Shown here: positions 45,056 to 56,054 of the stretch, in pieces
Position numbering within the stretch: the first letter of the stretch is position 1
Layout of the letters: every line of letters starts with the position of its first letter
NCBI GenBank assembly: GCA_009809945.1
Contig: WTPW01000609.1
Span: 217,784 to 281,783, forward strand
DNA from: Gigaspora margarita
Taxonomy: Eukaryota > Glomeromycota > Glomeromycetes > Diversisporales > Gigasporaceae
Length of the DNA stretch: 64,000 nt
Direction: 5' to 3'
Position numbers and translations under genes: made by a program
The notes under the pieces: generated by a model
What the model was told of the DNA's origin: nothing
The model's database searches: none
Seen by the model: the letters and a program-made list of their open reading frames with translations, nothing else

Positions 45056-45647
45056 GCCAATAAAAATAGAAAAGCGTATAGTATACATGTATGCATAAAA
45101 ATGCGTATATAGTATACATATATGTATCAAAATAATTAGTGTCGGTCATACTAGTTTGTATACAATCTTATATAAATTTATGGTTAAAAATTTTGGTTTG
45201 ATTATAGCTATACATCATATTAAACAGATAACGTTCTCAGACAGATCCTTCACAATGAAATAAAGGTCTTCGGTCAACCTTAAAATTTTCTTAAACCATT
45301 GTAAATTTTTAATATATAAATATATAAAAGCACAACTGTACATACTAAATAAAGTGTCATAAGCGCACCTTATATACTAAGGTTAAATTAAAAAAAAAAT
45401 AACAAAAACTTTGCACACGTAATATGAAAATTAATTAATTTAACTGGGACCAGGTTAACGTAGAGTAGATAATGTTTACTAATTGATTAAAAAATTAACT
45501 TTCAAGGTTTGTTGTTTTTTTATAACAACAACTAATATACATGTACTTTTACTTCGAAGGATTCTAAATCTTCTTCATAGATAGTTTCAACCTCATCTAT
45601 AATGTAAAATATTAAACCCTAGATCATCGTTAATACGAAAGCCTGGA
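45056..45647. other. Intergenic DNA
   Basis: Short duplicated words GCGTATAGTATACATGTATG and GCGTATATAGTATACATATA at 45,072-45,125. Otherwise nothing. Confidence 0.45.
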
Positions 45648-46147
45648 TCATCGAACATTCAAGAAATTGAATGCAAGCCGTAAATAATCAGTAGCTTTAA
45701 CTTCTATAGCTCCAATTACTTTGGATCTTGTAGAAGATACTAAAGCATAATCTAATGGTCCATGCCCGTTTGGACCAGAAATTGTTTTTTCTGGGCAGAT
45801 AATAAATCGATTTTGAAGTAAATTTGAAATAGCAACCAAATACAAGCTAACGTAAAGGCTTCTTGATGCCTCATTCCTGATAGGTTGATAGCCCTATATT
45901 GGGATTTTAGCACCTTTACAAGTTTGTGTATAATTTTTTGTGATTTTTTGCCAGTTAGGTCAGCGCATTCGCATTTTAAAACAGGAAATGCTGATATTGA
46001 TGGGTCTTGTTCTTCATCTATTTTGTAAAAATTGCATACTGTTTTAAAGTTCCATTGCGAGTATGACAATTTTGATTTGCTTCGTTTACTTAACGGTTGC
46101 TCATTTTCTTTATCGTTATCATTATTTGAATTACGTTTGCGTTTATA

Positions 46148-46218
46148 CTACAATAATAGTTGAATTTAATATTAGCGTATAACGGACAATATAAAAAAAT
46201 CTATGAAAAATTTTTTAC
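46148..46218 (-). other. Predicted 71-bp intron
   Basis: Minus strand donor GTAAAAAATT after GAACAG, acceptor TTATTGTAG. Phase 0 on both sides. The short length fits fungal introns. Confidence 0.6.
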
Positions 46219-46287
46219 CTGTTCACGTTTTTCAATAATATTCTGCCAATACTTCTTCATACCATTTCCAGTACGCTCTGAATCAAC

Positions 46288-46398
46288 CTAATATGTGAAA
46301 AATGGTATAACAAAAAATATATTATTAATTTATCTGTGGATTATATATCTAATATTACAGTATCTCTTTTATAAAAAAAAAAAAAAAAAAAAACTAAC
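46288..46398 (-). other. Predicted 111-bp intron
   Basis: Minus strand donor GTTAGTTTT after GATAAA, acceptor CACATATTAG. Phase 0. It contains a 23-base T run (A run on the plus strand). Confidence 0.5.
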
Positions 46399-46786
46399 TT
46401 TATCCTTAAGTGTGTAAAAGAATTTTTATCTAAAAAGCTTTCTGCTTCTCTTATCTTTGGTTACCGGCTGATGAACTGGCAGAATCAGGTGCTTGTTCTT
46501 GTAGTGGCTCTATTTTGTGGAGGGTTTGGGTGGGGCAAAGAAACTTTCTGAATTTTTGGGACAGAGTTTGTAAGGTTTGGGGTCTTGGTATTTATGTGAT
46601 TTCTAGGTGGCTTGTTTGTGTGACGGTGTTGTACCGTATGCGGTTTGTGGCCCCGTGACTTTGTGTTGATTGGTGCATTCTGTCGTTGTGTAACGATAAG
46701 CTGAGTCACGATATTGCAATTTTGTTGGTTATCATGTCGATCACGTGATCTGGTGTCACGTGGTACCGTGTCGTCCAAAAATTCTG

Positions 46787-47235
46787 CGCAACAAATCAGA
46801 TTTCGAGATCAGGTGTAACGTTACACGATCAGGAAAATTCAAAAACAAACGTTCGCTTTGTAAAAAATCGCTTGTTTTCGAAAAACCGCATAAGAAACCA
46901 CCTTTTGTATTCTAACAAAAAAAATTCCTCTTCAAATTTTAGTATATACAGCTTCTCTTAATTTATCCTAACTATATCCAAACTTTACTAACCTTACCCT
47001 AAATCTAACCTTTCACGTTACACCTGATCTACTGATTGGATAATTTTTGGAGGTGTTCTTGGCATAGTATGTCGTAGTTGCCAAAATATATATACTTTTT
47101 TGATACTATCATCACGTGATGATCAACACAACAAATAGCGATTTGACGAACGTAACACGATCTTGAAATTCAAAACAAGCCTTCGTTTTAGTCAAAAATT
47201 GCCTGTTATTCAAAAATCCCGTACAAGAAACCAAC
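46787..47235. repeat. Direct duplication of an about 120-bp block
   Basis: ACAACAAATC to AAGAAACCACC (46,787-46,903) and ACAACAAATAG to AAGAAACCAAC (47,118-47,235) share the order CGTAAC or CGTTAC, ACGATC, TTCAAAA, then the CGTT, AAAAAT and GCTTGTT-like words. Unknown element. Confidence 0.55.
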
Positions 47236-49150
47236 TTTAGGAGAATTTTTTTTAAAAAATCGATCCTTAAATAAACTAATTTCAAAATTACGCTAAAAGT
47301 TTTTTAAAAAGCGTGGATCTTAATGATGTACTGTATTTAAAATATTTGAGTTTTTTCTAAAAATTTTATTTATATTTTTAAAAAAACGTTAGATTTATTC
47401 TTTTTTTTTAAAAAAAAAACTCATCATATAAATATCGTTTTAAAAGATAAATATAATTGTTAAAAACCTGCGCAACCAGGCCGTAACTAAAAATTTTAAA
47501 AATAAAGATATTATAAAGCGTGCTAAACTTTTTAAAACCAGTAAATTTTATTCGTGGACTATGCAATCAAGTTATTTATTAAACCTATGTGGGCTGTTCT
47601 TTTTAGAAAAGTCATAATATTTATTATTTGACATTTTTTTAATAGTTAGGGTCAGGTTTGTAATTAGAGTTAAAGTTAGTGCAATTTTAAAAGGCTTGCC
47701 GGTAATGGTCGTCTGCACGTGATATCAGTATCAAAAAAGTATATAAATTTTGGGGTACATCTAGGAGTATCAAAAAAGTAAGCGCAGGAGTCTCAAAAAC
47801 GTAAGTTTTGCTTAACTACTACGATCAACTACGATACTTAAATATCAAGCAGCTATTAACTTTAATGTATGACGACAATGAAGATTTTGTTGCCAATTAC
47901 ATCATGATTTCTAAATTAAGCAACTAATTAAATTATACAATTCCAATTTCATATGATAGTCATTATATGCTTGATAATACCTACAGCATATTCTGCTTAG
48001 TTATTTTTCATTCTTCTAATTCATTGTTGCACAATATTTTATAAGCCATGCGGTAGACTTGGAAGTGATTATCAAATTTTTTGTTACGATTTTTTTGTTA
48101 TGCTCTTTAACAATCAGAGATTATCATTTCATCAACCCAGTAAAAAATTCAACGCATAAAATTAAAAATTTAAATATTTCAAAAGGCAACTAAATAAATC
48201 TATGAAGGGGCACCCCTAAAGTGCTAAAGAAGGCCTTTTTACTTCTCTTTTGATTAAAACTCATGTGGTTGTATTTATCCTATATAACGTATTCAAATTT
48301 TTATAAAATTTACTAAATAGCAGTAGTATAAGCAATATCATATGACAATTGCAATAACAGTAGAATATACATTAAAAAATGGCGGATGAGAATACTTTCT
48401 TTTTTGGTATTGCGAGGAAATTGCTTTGTTGATCCATACAAAATAAACAGCAAAATGAGGTAACACACATAAAAATTATAGAGTAATTTAATTATAAACA
48501 AATTATTAAACACAGTTACGTAAGTTAAAGATGTGCATGCCAAAGTTGAATATTCTTAAAAAAAGACAAAAAATCCAATAAATAAAGAATTTTAAAGAAA
48601 TAAAAATCTAAAAGCAAAGATCTAATATTATGACTTGTCCAATAAAAATTTAAAAAAAAACTAAAAAAATCCAATAATATGCTATTTCTATCTAATAAGC
48701 ATTTAAAGAAATGAAGTCCTAACTGATCTATCCAAAAAATTTTAAAATACGCAAAAACAAAATAATGCAGACATTATTCAATAAAAATTTAAAAAAGACC
48801 TAATAACACAAATATCCCACCATTTTTAAAAATGTTAAGACAAACACTTTAATAATAAAAATAAGATAATTAAATCGGGATACTTTCATATTTTTATCAA
48901 ATATGAAAGTGCTCTGATTTAGTTATTTTTTAAACATGTGCTAATACATGAGTGAAAAAGCATGGGTTGTTACATAAAACCCGTCAAGTAACATATAACT
49001 ACAGTATCTATATTGGAATTATTCAACATTTCTACATATAAATGCGAAATAACTTCCAAAAGTCTAATTTCAAATTTTGATCAAATTAGCTTAATCATGT
49101 CCATTATTCAAACAATCCCCTAGACATTATTTTGCATTTATATAATTTAT
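47236..49150. other. Intergenic DNA, nothing coding
   Basis: Contains a hairpin at 48,853-48,935 (AAATCGGGATACTTTCATAT with ATATGAAAGTGCTCTGATTT) and A-rich repeats with AATAAAAATTTAAAAAA words. The 76-codon minus frame at 48,313-48,543 is hydrophobic and featureless, so not called. Confidence 0.5.
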
Positions 49151-49154
49151 TATC

Positions 49155-49290
49155 TGTTCCTGGTTTTGCGCGACAACGTCGCGCAGCTATTAGTTTTCAA
49201 TATCACTCCGTTCCTGGTATCACTACGTGATATGCATCACTCCGTTCCTGGTATACACTTCGTGAAATTTTCAATATCATCTCATTCATG
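49155..49290. repeat. Repeated GTTCCTGG box with variable hairpins
   Basis: Three GTTCCTGGT boxes are each followed by a different small hairpin: GCGCGAC-aac-GTCGCGC (49,168-49,184), TATCAC-tac-GTGATA (49,218-49,232), and a short CAC-ttc-GTG (49,256-49,264). TTTTCAATATCA also recurs. The stem sequences differ while pairing is kept. Confidence 0.6.
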
Positions 49291-49364
49291 TCTATGTGAA
49301 CCGCATTTCGATTTTCTTATTTGACCATTCGAAATCACAATTCTCAACTAAATTCAGTTAGCAT

Positions 49365-49464
49365 CAGTTTTCGAAGTTTCGGATTTGTGATCTCCGACGA
49401 AACTAGGTTTCGGAGTTTCGGAAGTTTCGTCCGATCAAAAATTTCGGTTTCGGTCGAAACACTG
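49365..49464. mobile_element. 100-bp relative of the GAAAC-rich hAT element
   Basis: Starts CAGTTTTCGAAGTTTCGG and ends GGTCGAAACACTG, the terminus of the 1.5-kb element at 17,624, with the same TTTCGGAGTTTCGG words between. The flanks GTTAGCAT and GTTGGCTC match at 5 of 8, an eroded TSD. The antiparallel frames here are repeat artefacts. Confidence 0.6.
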
Positions 49465-49603
49465 GTTGGCTCACAACATAATTTCAACCAATCAAACCTC
49501 AGGTGGTTCAACTTTAGTGCAACATTATCATGATACAAAATACGTATTTGTGCATGGTAATAAAAAATTAACTGCATAATTCACTGTCAGTTCATACGAA
49601 CAA

Positions 49604-49610
49604 CTTGAGA
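49604..49610 (+). promoter_or_regulatory. CTTGAGA motif upstream of SLR copy 5
   Basis: Only 5-11 bp before the ATG, closer than in the other copies, with the preceding TTCATACGAA resembling the gene 4 flank. Confidence 0.35.
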
Positions 49611-49614
49611 CATC

Positions 49615-50987
49615 ATGTCAAAAGAAAAAAGTTATCTAAAAATTTACAATAACCAATCTATAGAAAGTTCAATAAAAGGCACTATGTATGATGATAAAAA
49701 TCAAGTTATTGGTACGAAAATATCAGAGGATTTTCTAAAAAGAGTTATCGAAGAATTATGTGATTTGTATAATGAAAAAGTTTTGAAAGATAATTATAAC
49801 GATTCAATTATTTACTCGATAGAACAACATATGACAAATAAACAACAAAAACAGAAGAAATAATTAATTTATGTTTAAATAACAAAACAAATCCTATTAT
49901 TCAAACAAATTCTATTATTCAGCATATTTTTTGGATATGTTATCATTTCGGAAAATGGGTTAAAAATGATCCTCATTTAGCATTTATTCATTGTCAAAAG
50001 TCACTGAATTGGGAAATTCTAATGGAATGTGTGATCTCGCCTATTGTTATAAGCGAGGAATTGGAGTTGAAAAAGACGATTATAAAGCATTCAGTGTTAT
50101 AAAAAATTAGCAGACATGGATGATCCATTTGGAATCAATTCACTCGGTGATTGTTATCAAGATGGAATTGGGGTTGAAAAAGATATCAATAAGGCATTGA
50201 GTAATTATCAAAAATTAGTTGAAATGGGTCATGCTATAGGAACGAATAGTCTCGGATATTGTTATTTAAACGGAATTGGAGTTAAAAAGGATGAACATAA
50301 GGCATTCACTTATTATCAAAAATCTGCTGATATGGGTAATACTGATGGAATGAACAATCTTGGATATTGTTACGCGAATGGAATTGGTGTTGAAAAAAAT
50401 TTGCAAAATGCAATCATTTATTATCAAAAAGTGCAGATATGGGTAATTCTAGTGGGATGTTCCATATTGGAGATTGTTATCAAAAAGGAATTGGAATTGA
50501 AAAAGATGAAAATAAAGCATTTATTTATTTTCAAAAATCCGCTGATATAGGTAATGTTGATGGAATGATTGAAATTGGTTACCGCTATCGAAATGGAATT
50601 GGAGTTGAAAAGAATGACCACCAAGCATTTATTTATTTTCAAAAATCTGCTGATATGGCTAGCGCTAATGGAATAGATTGGCTTGGATATTGTTACAAAA
50701 ATGGAATTGGTGTTGAAAAAGATGAACATAAGGCATTCATTTGTTTTCAAAAATCTGCCGATATGGGAGATTCTAGTACAATGAACAATCTTGGAGATTG
50801 TTATCTTTATGGAGTTGGAGTCGTAAAAGATGAAAATAAGGCATCCATTTATTATCTAAAATCAGCTAATATAGGTAATGTTGACAGAATAAACAAACTT
50901 GGATATTGGTATCTTCATGGAATTGGTGTTGAAAAGGATGAATAAAGAGCATATATTTATGACCAAAAATATGCTGATATGATTTAA
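49615..50987 (+). pseudogene. Broken Sel1-like repeat gene (SLR copy 5)
   Basis: The only SLR copy on the plus strand in the right half with its N-terminus. It starts MSKEKS and keeps DFLKRVIEELCDLYNEK. Frame changes occur near 49,852 (one C lost before PEEIINLCL), near 50,000 and near 50,090 (the latter inside a repeat), and near 50,430. A nonsense codon at 50,943-50,945 lies in the last unit, after GIGVEKDE. About ten Sel1 units can be counted, more than in any intact copy. The pieces from 50,116 to 50,430 and from 50,439 to 50,945 are still open, so decay is recent or expression of fragments cannot be excluded. Confidence 0.85.
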
Positions 50988-51889
50988 TTAAATAAGTAAT
51001 CTTAAGTTGAAAAGAATAGATATAATAATAATCCTTTTTAAAAAAAAAATCTGCAAAAAGTGATGAACTGGTTGCAATAATTTATTTTTATATAGTTGCT
51101 ATGTAGAACTGAATTTGAAAATTCAAAAATTTGATAATATTGAAAAGCTAGAGAAATGAACTTTCTTTAATAATTTTATAGAAATAGAACTAAAACCATA
51201 AATAATTTAAAGAAAACTGGGTTTTGATATCAATAGTACGGTTAATTTTTCCGTATTCTTGCATACGTTTAATAATAAAATTAAAGATTACCAAATAGAT
51301 ATTTCATTGCTTGATTGTATTTTTTTTTTGTTTTAAGTATTGGGTTTAGTAAAATTTAATTTTGCAAATGAAAACGAAACATATATCAAGATGATTTTGA
51401 TTTTTTTTAGAATGATTTCATTTTAATGTTTATACATGTATTAACATTATTTACCTTAAGTTAAAAAAATTTCATTATTAATTGTAAAAATATTTTTGTT
51501 TCAATAAAATGTTGGAATAACAGATTACAAATTTGAATATTATATCTTATTTTAAATTTCAAATTTAGATCCTTGTGTAAAAATCTTAACTGTATGCCAC
51601 AAATAAATGAGAAATGGGAAAATAAGTTAAATTACTATGTTCATTAATATAATTTTCAAATAATTCACTTACATATTTAATAATATTTTCAAGATATTTC
51701 TATATTGCATTAGTGCTTCGATCCTTAATCAAACTAATTCAGATTAAAGTGCATATATGTGTCCGTTAATTTTTAGAGGATAGATCTGTATGGAGATGAA
51801 AGCAGTTCGACTGGCTTGTATCATAATCTTCATTCATTCGAGTTGGAAATGTTATCTTAAAAAACTCACAATCCAAAGTTGCTGATTAT
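50988..51889. other. Intergenic DNA
   Basis: A+T-rich 3' flank of SLR copy 5. Nothing recognised. Confidence 0.45.
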
Positions 51890-52490
51890 AAATGCAAACA
51901 TTTGAAGACGCATGGTTATGTCCAATTGACGTGTCGTCATGTCAAAAGTATCGTAATAACGTAGGTCATAATAACTGACATTTGCCATAACTAGTTATAG
52001 CGGTTACGACAATACAACAGATTACGGCAAATACAACAAGTTACGGCAGAATATAGACGATGACACTTGAAGAGGAAATATAAAAAGTTGCGAAATAGAA
52101 AAAAATTACAATAATACAAAATTATAGTTTATGAAAATATAAAAGGTTAAGACAATAATGGTAGTTATGTCAAATGAGTATTTAATAAAAATTTTATGTT
52201 CAAAACAATCATTTTTTCAATTATTACTCGATTAAACTTTATTATCAATGTTAAAATAAAAAAAAAAAACAGGAAAATATATTCACTGTCTCTAATAAGT
52301 ATAAGTTAGATATTACCGCATAAATCAGATGTTAGTGCGTACGTAAGCCAGATATTATCTGTTATGACAGAAGTCAATGTTATGACGCAGGTCAAATATT
52401 ACGGTATATCAAATGTTGCGACACAAGTCAAATGCTACGAGTCAAATGTTATGTAACAAGCCAAATATTACGCCCACATCAAATGTTACG
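51890..52490. repeat. GTTACGGCAATA-type region, copy 2, and TCAAATGTTACG tandem
   Basis: 51,895-52,300 shares words in order with 22,900-23,630 (CATTTGAAGACG, CGTAGGTCATAATA, TTACGGCA, ATTCACTGTCTCTAAT). 52,310-52,490 is a degenerate tandem of about 20-bp units around TCAAATGTTACG and TCAAATATTACG. Confidence 0.6.
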
Positions 52491-52502
52491 TCCCATGTGA
52501 CA

Positions 52503-53109
52503 ATGGGTATTCGGTCAACAATGTTGACAAAACTATATGTTGTATTATGTGAAAATTAATTATTGAAGATTTTTTTTTGAATTTAATGATCAGGATATAG
52601 TGACTGGGGGTTATTTAATCACTTTTTATATATAATTTAATAGTAAGAAATGGCTTGTATGTTTTTAGATGTCTAGAGCGAATAGCTTTACTTTTTTAAT
52701 TATTTTAACATAAATCGATTCTTAAACACCTTTATAACAAAGTTGCACTAAAAATATTGTATTCCAGTATTGAATTTTTTGCCCACAATAAAAATACATC
52801 TTTTAGAATAGTTCACAACATAATCAGAATTTTTGTAAAGAGTCAGCATGAAATTTAAATCTTTATGCTAAAAAAATTTTCAACGTAATTTTGTTATAAA
52901 GGTGTTTAGGAATCGATTTATGCCAAAAAATTAAGAAAAATAAAGCTAATTCGCTCTAGACTTCTAAAAACATACAAGTCACTCTTTACTATTAAATTAT
53001 ATATACAGTAAAATGTGATAAATAATCCCAGTCACTACTATCATGATTATTAAATTCATAAAAAATATCCTTAATAAATAATTTTTACATGGTTGACTGA
53101 ACACCCTCA
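52503..53109. mobile_element. 607-bp hAT-like element with very long TIRs
   Basis: Perfect 8-bp TSD ATGTGACA (52,495-52,502 and 53,110-53,117). The arms are inverted for most of their about 250 bp, for example GGGTTATTTAATCAC with GTGATAAATAATCCC, and ATCGATTCTTAAACACC with GGTGTTTAGGAATCGAT. The whole element can fold into one hairpin. No coding. Confidence 0.88.
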
Positions 53110-53139
53110 ATGTGACATGATATGACAAACATTAGTTAT

Positions 53140-55328
53140 GGCTATACATGAGGACGAAAGCATTTCAGGTTTGAAAACCTGAAATTAAAATTTGAAGATG
53201 AAATTGTTTTTGACCTATTTTACTTGAAAGACAAAATTATTTGATACTTTTTTTGAATAGATGAAATTATAAGGAACATATCTATATAAATTTTATTTGT
53301 TCTTCCTTATAAAAAAATTTTATTTTCTCTAATGAAGACGAAATAGACCTTTTTCAAAAATCAATTTCAGTGGCATCACTAATTATAGCTTCTTGATGTA
53401 TTATCACATTTTTGAGTTATATTCGTTAAGATCAGTTACTGCACTAGCATAAGTCTGCATCTATAGTGCTGATTACTTACTGCCAATAATTTTAAAAACA
53501 CTCCACAATTTATAAAAAATTTAATTAAAACAAATAACAAGATAAATATCTATAAGCATAATAACTTTGCAGAATTTTTGCCAAATAGAAGGTGATGAAA
53601 TATTTTACTTAATCTACAAACTTTATATTGTTTGTCTTTAGTTATTTAAAAATTGTGTGAAGTATCTTATGTATGTTACATTATACAGTAAATGATTTGA
53701 TATCATGTTTTGCTCATTGTTAAACTGCAGAAATATTAATATGTTTAATTAATGCTAAAATACCTGAGATATGTAAAAACAATAATTTTTACATCATTTA
53801 TATGTAGTCAAACATTTAACAGAAGCACATAGCAGTCAGAAAAGATGTTATACCATTGATAAATTTAATAAGTCTATAATAAATACATATAAATTTACTA
53901 TAAACTTTAAGCTCAAGTTTCTTTTCAACTTACATATTAACTTATTTTTAAATTTGAAATTTATAATTTGGTGCAACTCTGGTCACAGTATATATAAACA
54001 ATGATTATCTAGTAATGATCATTCTATTTTTTTTATTTAACCAACCCCTTTTTTTCAGTTACAGTCAGCATTTTTTTGGAATTGTTTCTTGTATCACTAT
54101 GATTGAGAATTACTGCTATAGATTTCTTCATGTTTGGAGTCACTAATCACAGTAGTTGAAGTAACCAGTTGGTAGGTGTTTCATAATTTTGTGCTGTGTT
54201 GTCTTGCTAGTAGTGCAGTTATTGGAGTCTTTGTTGGCTATCTTGTTTATTTTGCTTCATGAAACATTGTTTAACTAACTCTACATATTTTTAAGGACAG
54301 TTAATAGTTGGAATTGCTCTTGTTGAAGTTATTGTTTACCATAGTTGGAGAATCACTGGTGTGGAATTATTATTTTTAATACTGTATTATTTTGGAGTCA
54401 CTTTTGTTGTAGTTGGAGTAACTAGTTGGTGGGTCATCATTTTTGATGGTATATTGTCTTGCTAGTGGTGTTGTTATTGTAGTGTTTGTTAGCTACTTTG
54501 TTTTTTTACTTCATAAAATGTTGTTTAACTAACTCCACTTTTTTAAGAACAGTTAACAGTTGGAATTTCTCTTGTTGAAGTTGTTGTTCACCATAAAAGA
54601 AGAATTGCTAGTATTGAATTGGTCATTTTTGGCATCATGTTATTTTGGAACTGCTGTCACTGTAGTTGGAGTAACCAGTTGGTGGGTTTTATCATTTTGG
54701 TACTATGTTATCTTGCTAGTATATTGTTATTAGAATTTTTGTTGGCTACTTTGTTTTTTAGCCTTGTGAACATTGTAAAGTGCTAGTTTTTCTTATGTAA
54801 TATTTACTAATCCTCTTTTTTTCCAAAGCAGTGAATAGTTGGAATTGCTTTTGTTGAAGCCACCATAGTTAGTTAGAGTTGTAGAGTCATGTCATTGTGT
54901 TGGAAAGTTGCTAGTATGGATTTTATCACTTTTAGTACTGTGTTTTTGGTGTTATTATAGTTGGAGTATCTATTTTTTTTGATTTATAGGAAAGTAGCAT
55001 ATGGGGGTACAGTATTTTAAATACATATTTGTTTGTATTGTTTGTTATAAAATTTTGTCAAGCAATTAGGTTGGGGCTAGAGTTAGGACATAGATGCCAC
55101 TGAATTTGATTTTTGAAAAATGCCTATTTCAGGTTTTTGTAAAATAAATTAAAATTTTTATAAGGAAGAGCAAATAAAATTTATATATTTATATTTCTTA
55201 TAATTTTGTCTATTTAAAAAAAGAATCATAAATTTCAGGTTTTAAGTAAAATAGATCAAAAACAATTTTGGAAAAATTTTTTAATTTCGGGTCCTGAAAC
55301 CCAAAATAATTTTGTCACCATGTATAGG
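53140..55328. mobile_element. 2.2-kb TIR element with internal 256-bp tandem repeat
   Basis: Left GGCTATACATGAGGACGAAA with TTTCAGG, and right CAAAATAATTTTG with CACCATGTATAGG, are loosely inverted. Also inverted are AAATTTTATTTGTTC (left, about 53,290) and GCAAATAAAATTTAT (right, about 55,169). TSD poor (only TTAG shared). No transposase. Confidence 0.6.
54055..54985. repeat. About 256-bp tandem repeat, 3.7 copies
   Basis: AACCAGTTGGT words at about 54,161, 54,419 and 54,674 (spacing 258 and 255), each with TTGCTAGT about 45 bp later and TTGGAATTGCT or TTGGAATTTCT. The units are rich in GTTG and TTG on this strand. Frames on neither strand stay open across units. Confidence 0.75.
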
Positions 55329-55761
55329 TTAGGGTAAGTTAGAGTATATTAGTTGTAGTTGCATTGAATATTTAGGAAAGGAAGTGAAGCAGAAGTGACA
55401 GTTAAAGTAAAGTGACTACAGGATAAGTGAAGCAAGTGCTGTTTGTGTTGCTAAGCATAAGTGAAGCAACACAAGCTATACTGTATATAATTTGCACATA
55501 GCTAATAGAATAGTTTAAACTGTGTATTATATATTTATGTGCAGCTGAAAAAATTGTTAAAACTGTATTACTTAATAAATACTATATAAGTATCCAAAAA
55601 TGTAGCAATAATTTAATAATTATTGTATTAGTAAAATTAAATACATACATGTGTCTGTCATGCATCAATCATGCTAATCATGGATCTAGAGTGCACTATA
55701 GTACAAGTGCACCATTTTTAAAATCCTTTGAATTTTAAAGTTAAACTTATCAAGAATAGTA
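55329..55761. other. Spacer with AAGTGAAGCA repeats
   Basis: GAAGTGAAGCAGAAGTGA and related words at 55,380-55,465. No gene. Confidence 0.5.
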
Positions 55762-56044
55762 CCGTAATTTACTGTGGAAGGTACCCCCTTTGATCAGTAC
55801 CCCTTGATTTGTACTGCGTATATTTCAAGGCTATTTGTTGTAGTGTTTTGTAAGGTATCCAGATACAAATCAAGGCTGATTTACTAATAATGTTATTTTT
55901 TACTTATGGGACAATATTATGCTCCACACAATGTACCCCCTACACAACGTACTCCTCACCATACAAGATACTCGGGGTACAAATCAAATTTTTTACCATG
56001 TGAAATTAAATTATACCCAGGTACCTTGCACGGTAAATTATGGT
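55762..56044. mobile_element. TIR element (TACCGTAATTTAC)
   Basis: Left TACCGTAATTTACTGTG and right CACGGTAAATTATGGTA are inverted, followed inward by GGTACCCCC-type words on both sides. GAATA lies near both ends but is offset by one base. 283 bp. Confidence 0.65.
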
Positions 56045-56054
56045 AGAATAAAAA

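Larger units (their letters stand above)
45648..46424 (-). pseudogene. PD-(D/E)XK-like nuclease-family gene with introns, frameshifted
   Basis: Minus strand. Exon A ends at 46,399 (KFFYTLKDK); intron 46,398-46,288; exon B 46,287-46,219 (VDSERTGNGMKKYW, IIEKREQ); intron 46,218-46,148 (GT to AG, 71 bp); exon C from 46,147 has basic KRKR and KRSKSK stretches (possible nuclear signals), then LSYSQWNFKTVCNFYKID and MRHQEAFTLAC. A one-step frame change near 45,845 leads to ISNLLQNRFIICPEK, GPNGHGPLDYALVSS, IGAIEVKATDY and a stop at 45,648. Asp in GPLDYAL and Glu-x-Lys in IEVK fit a PD-(D/E)XK nuclease core, as in an expanded AM-fungal family (some crinkler-like). The C-terminus is short for that family. 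Intron phases agree, so it was a real gene; the frameshift could also be a sequence error. Confidence 0.55.

Noticed and set aside
46485-46778. 97-codon minus-strand frame rich in Asn, Thr, His and Pro
   Set aside because: No ATG (it opens with TTG), no known domain. It could be an upstream exon of the nuclease-like gene, but no splice support was seen.
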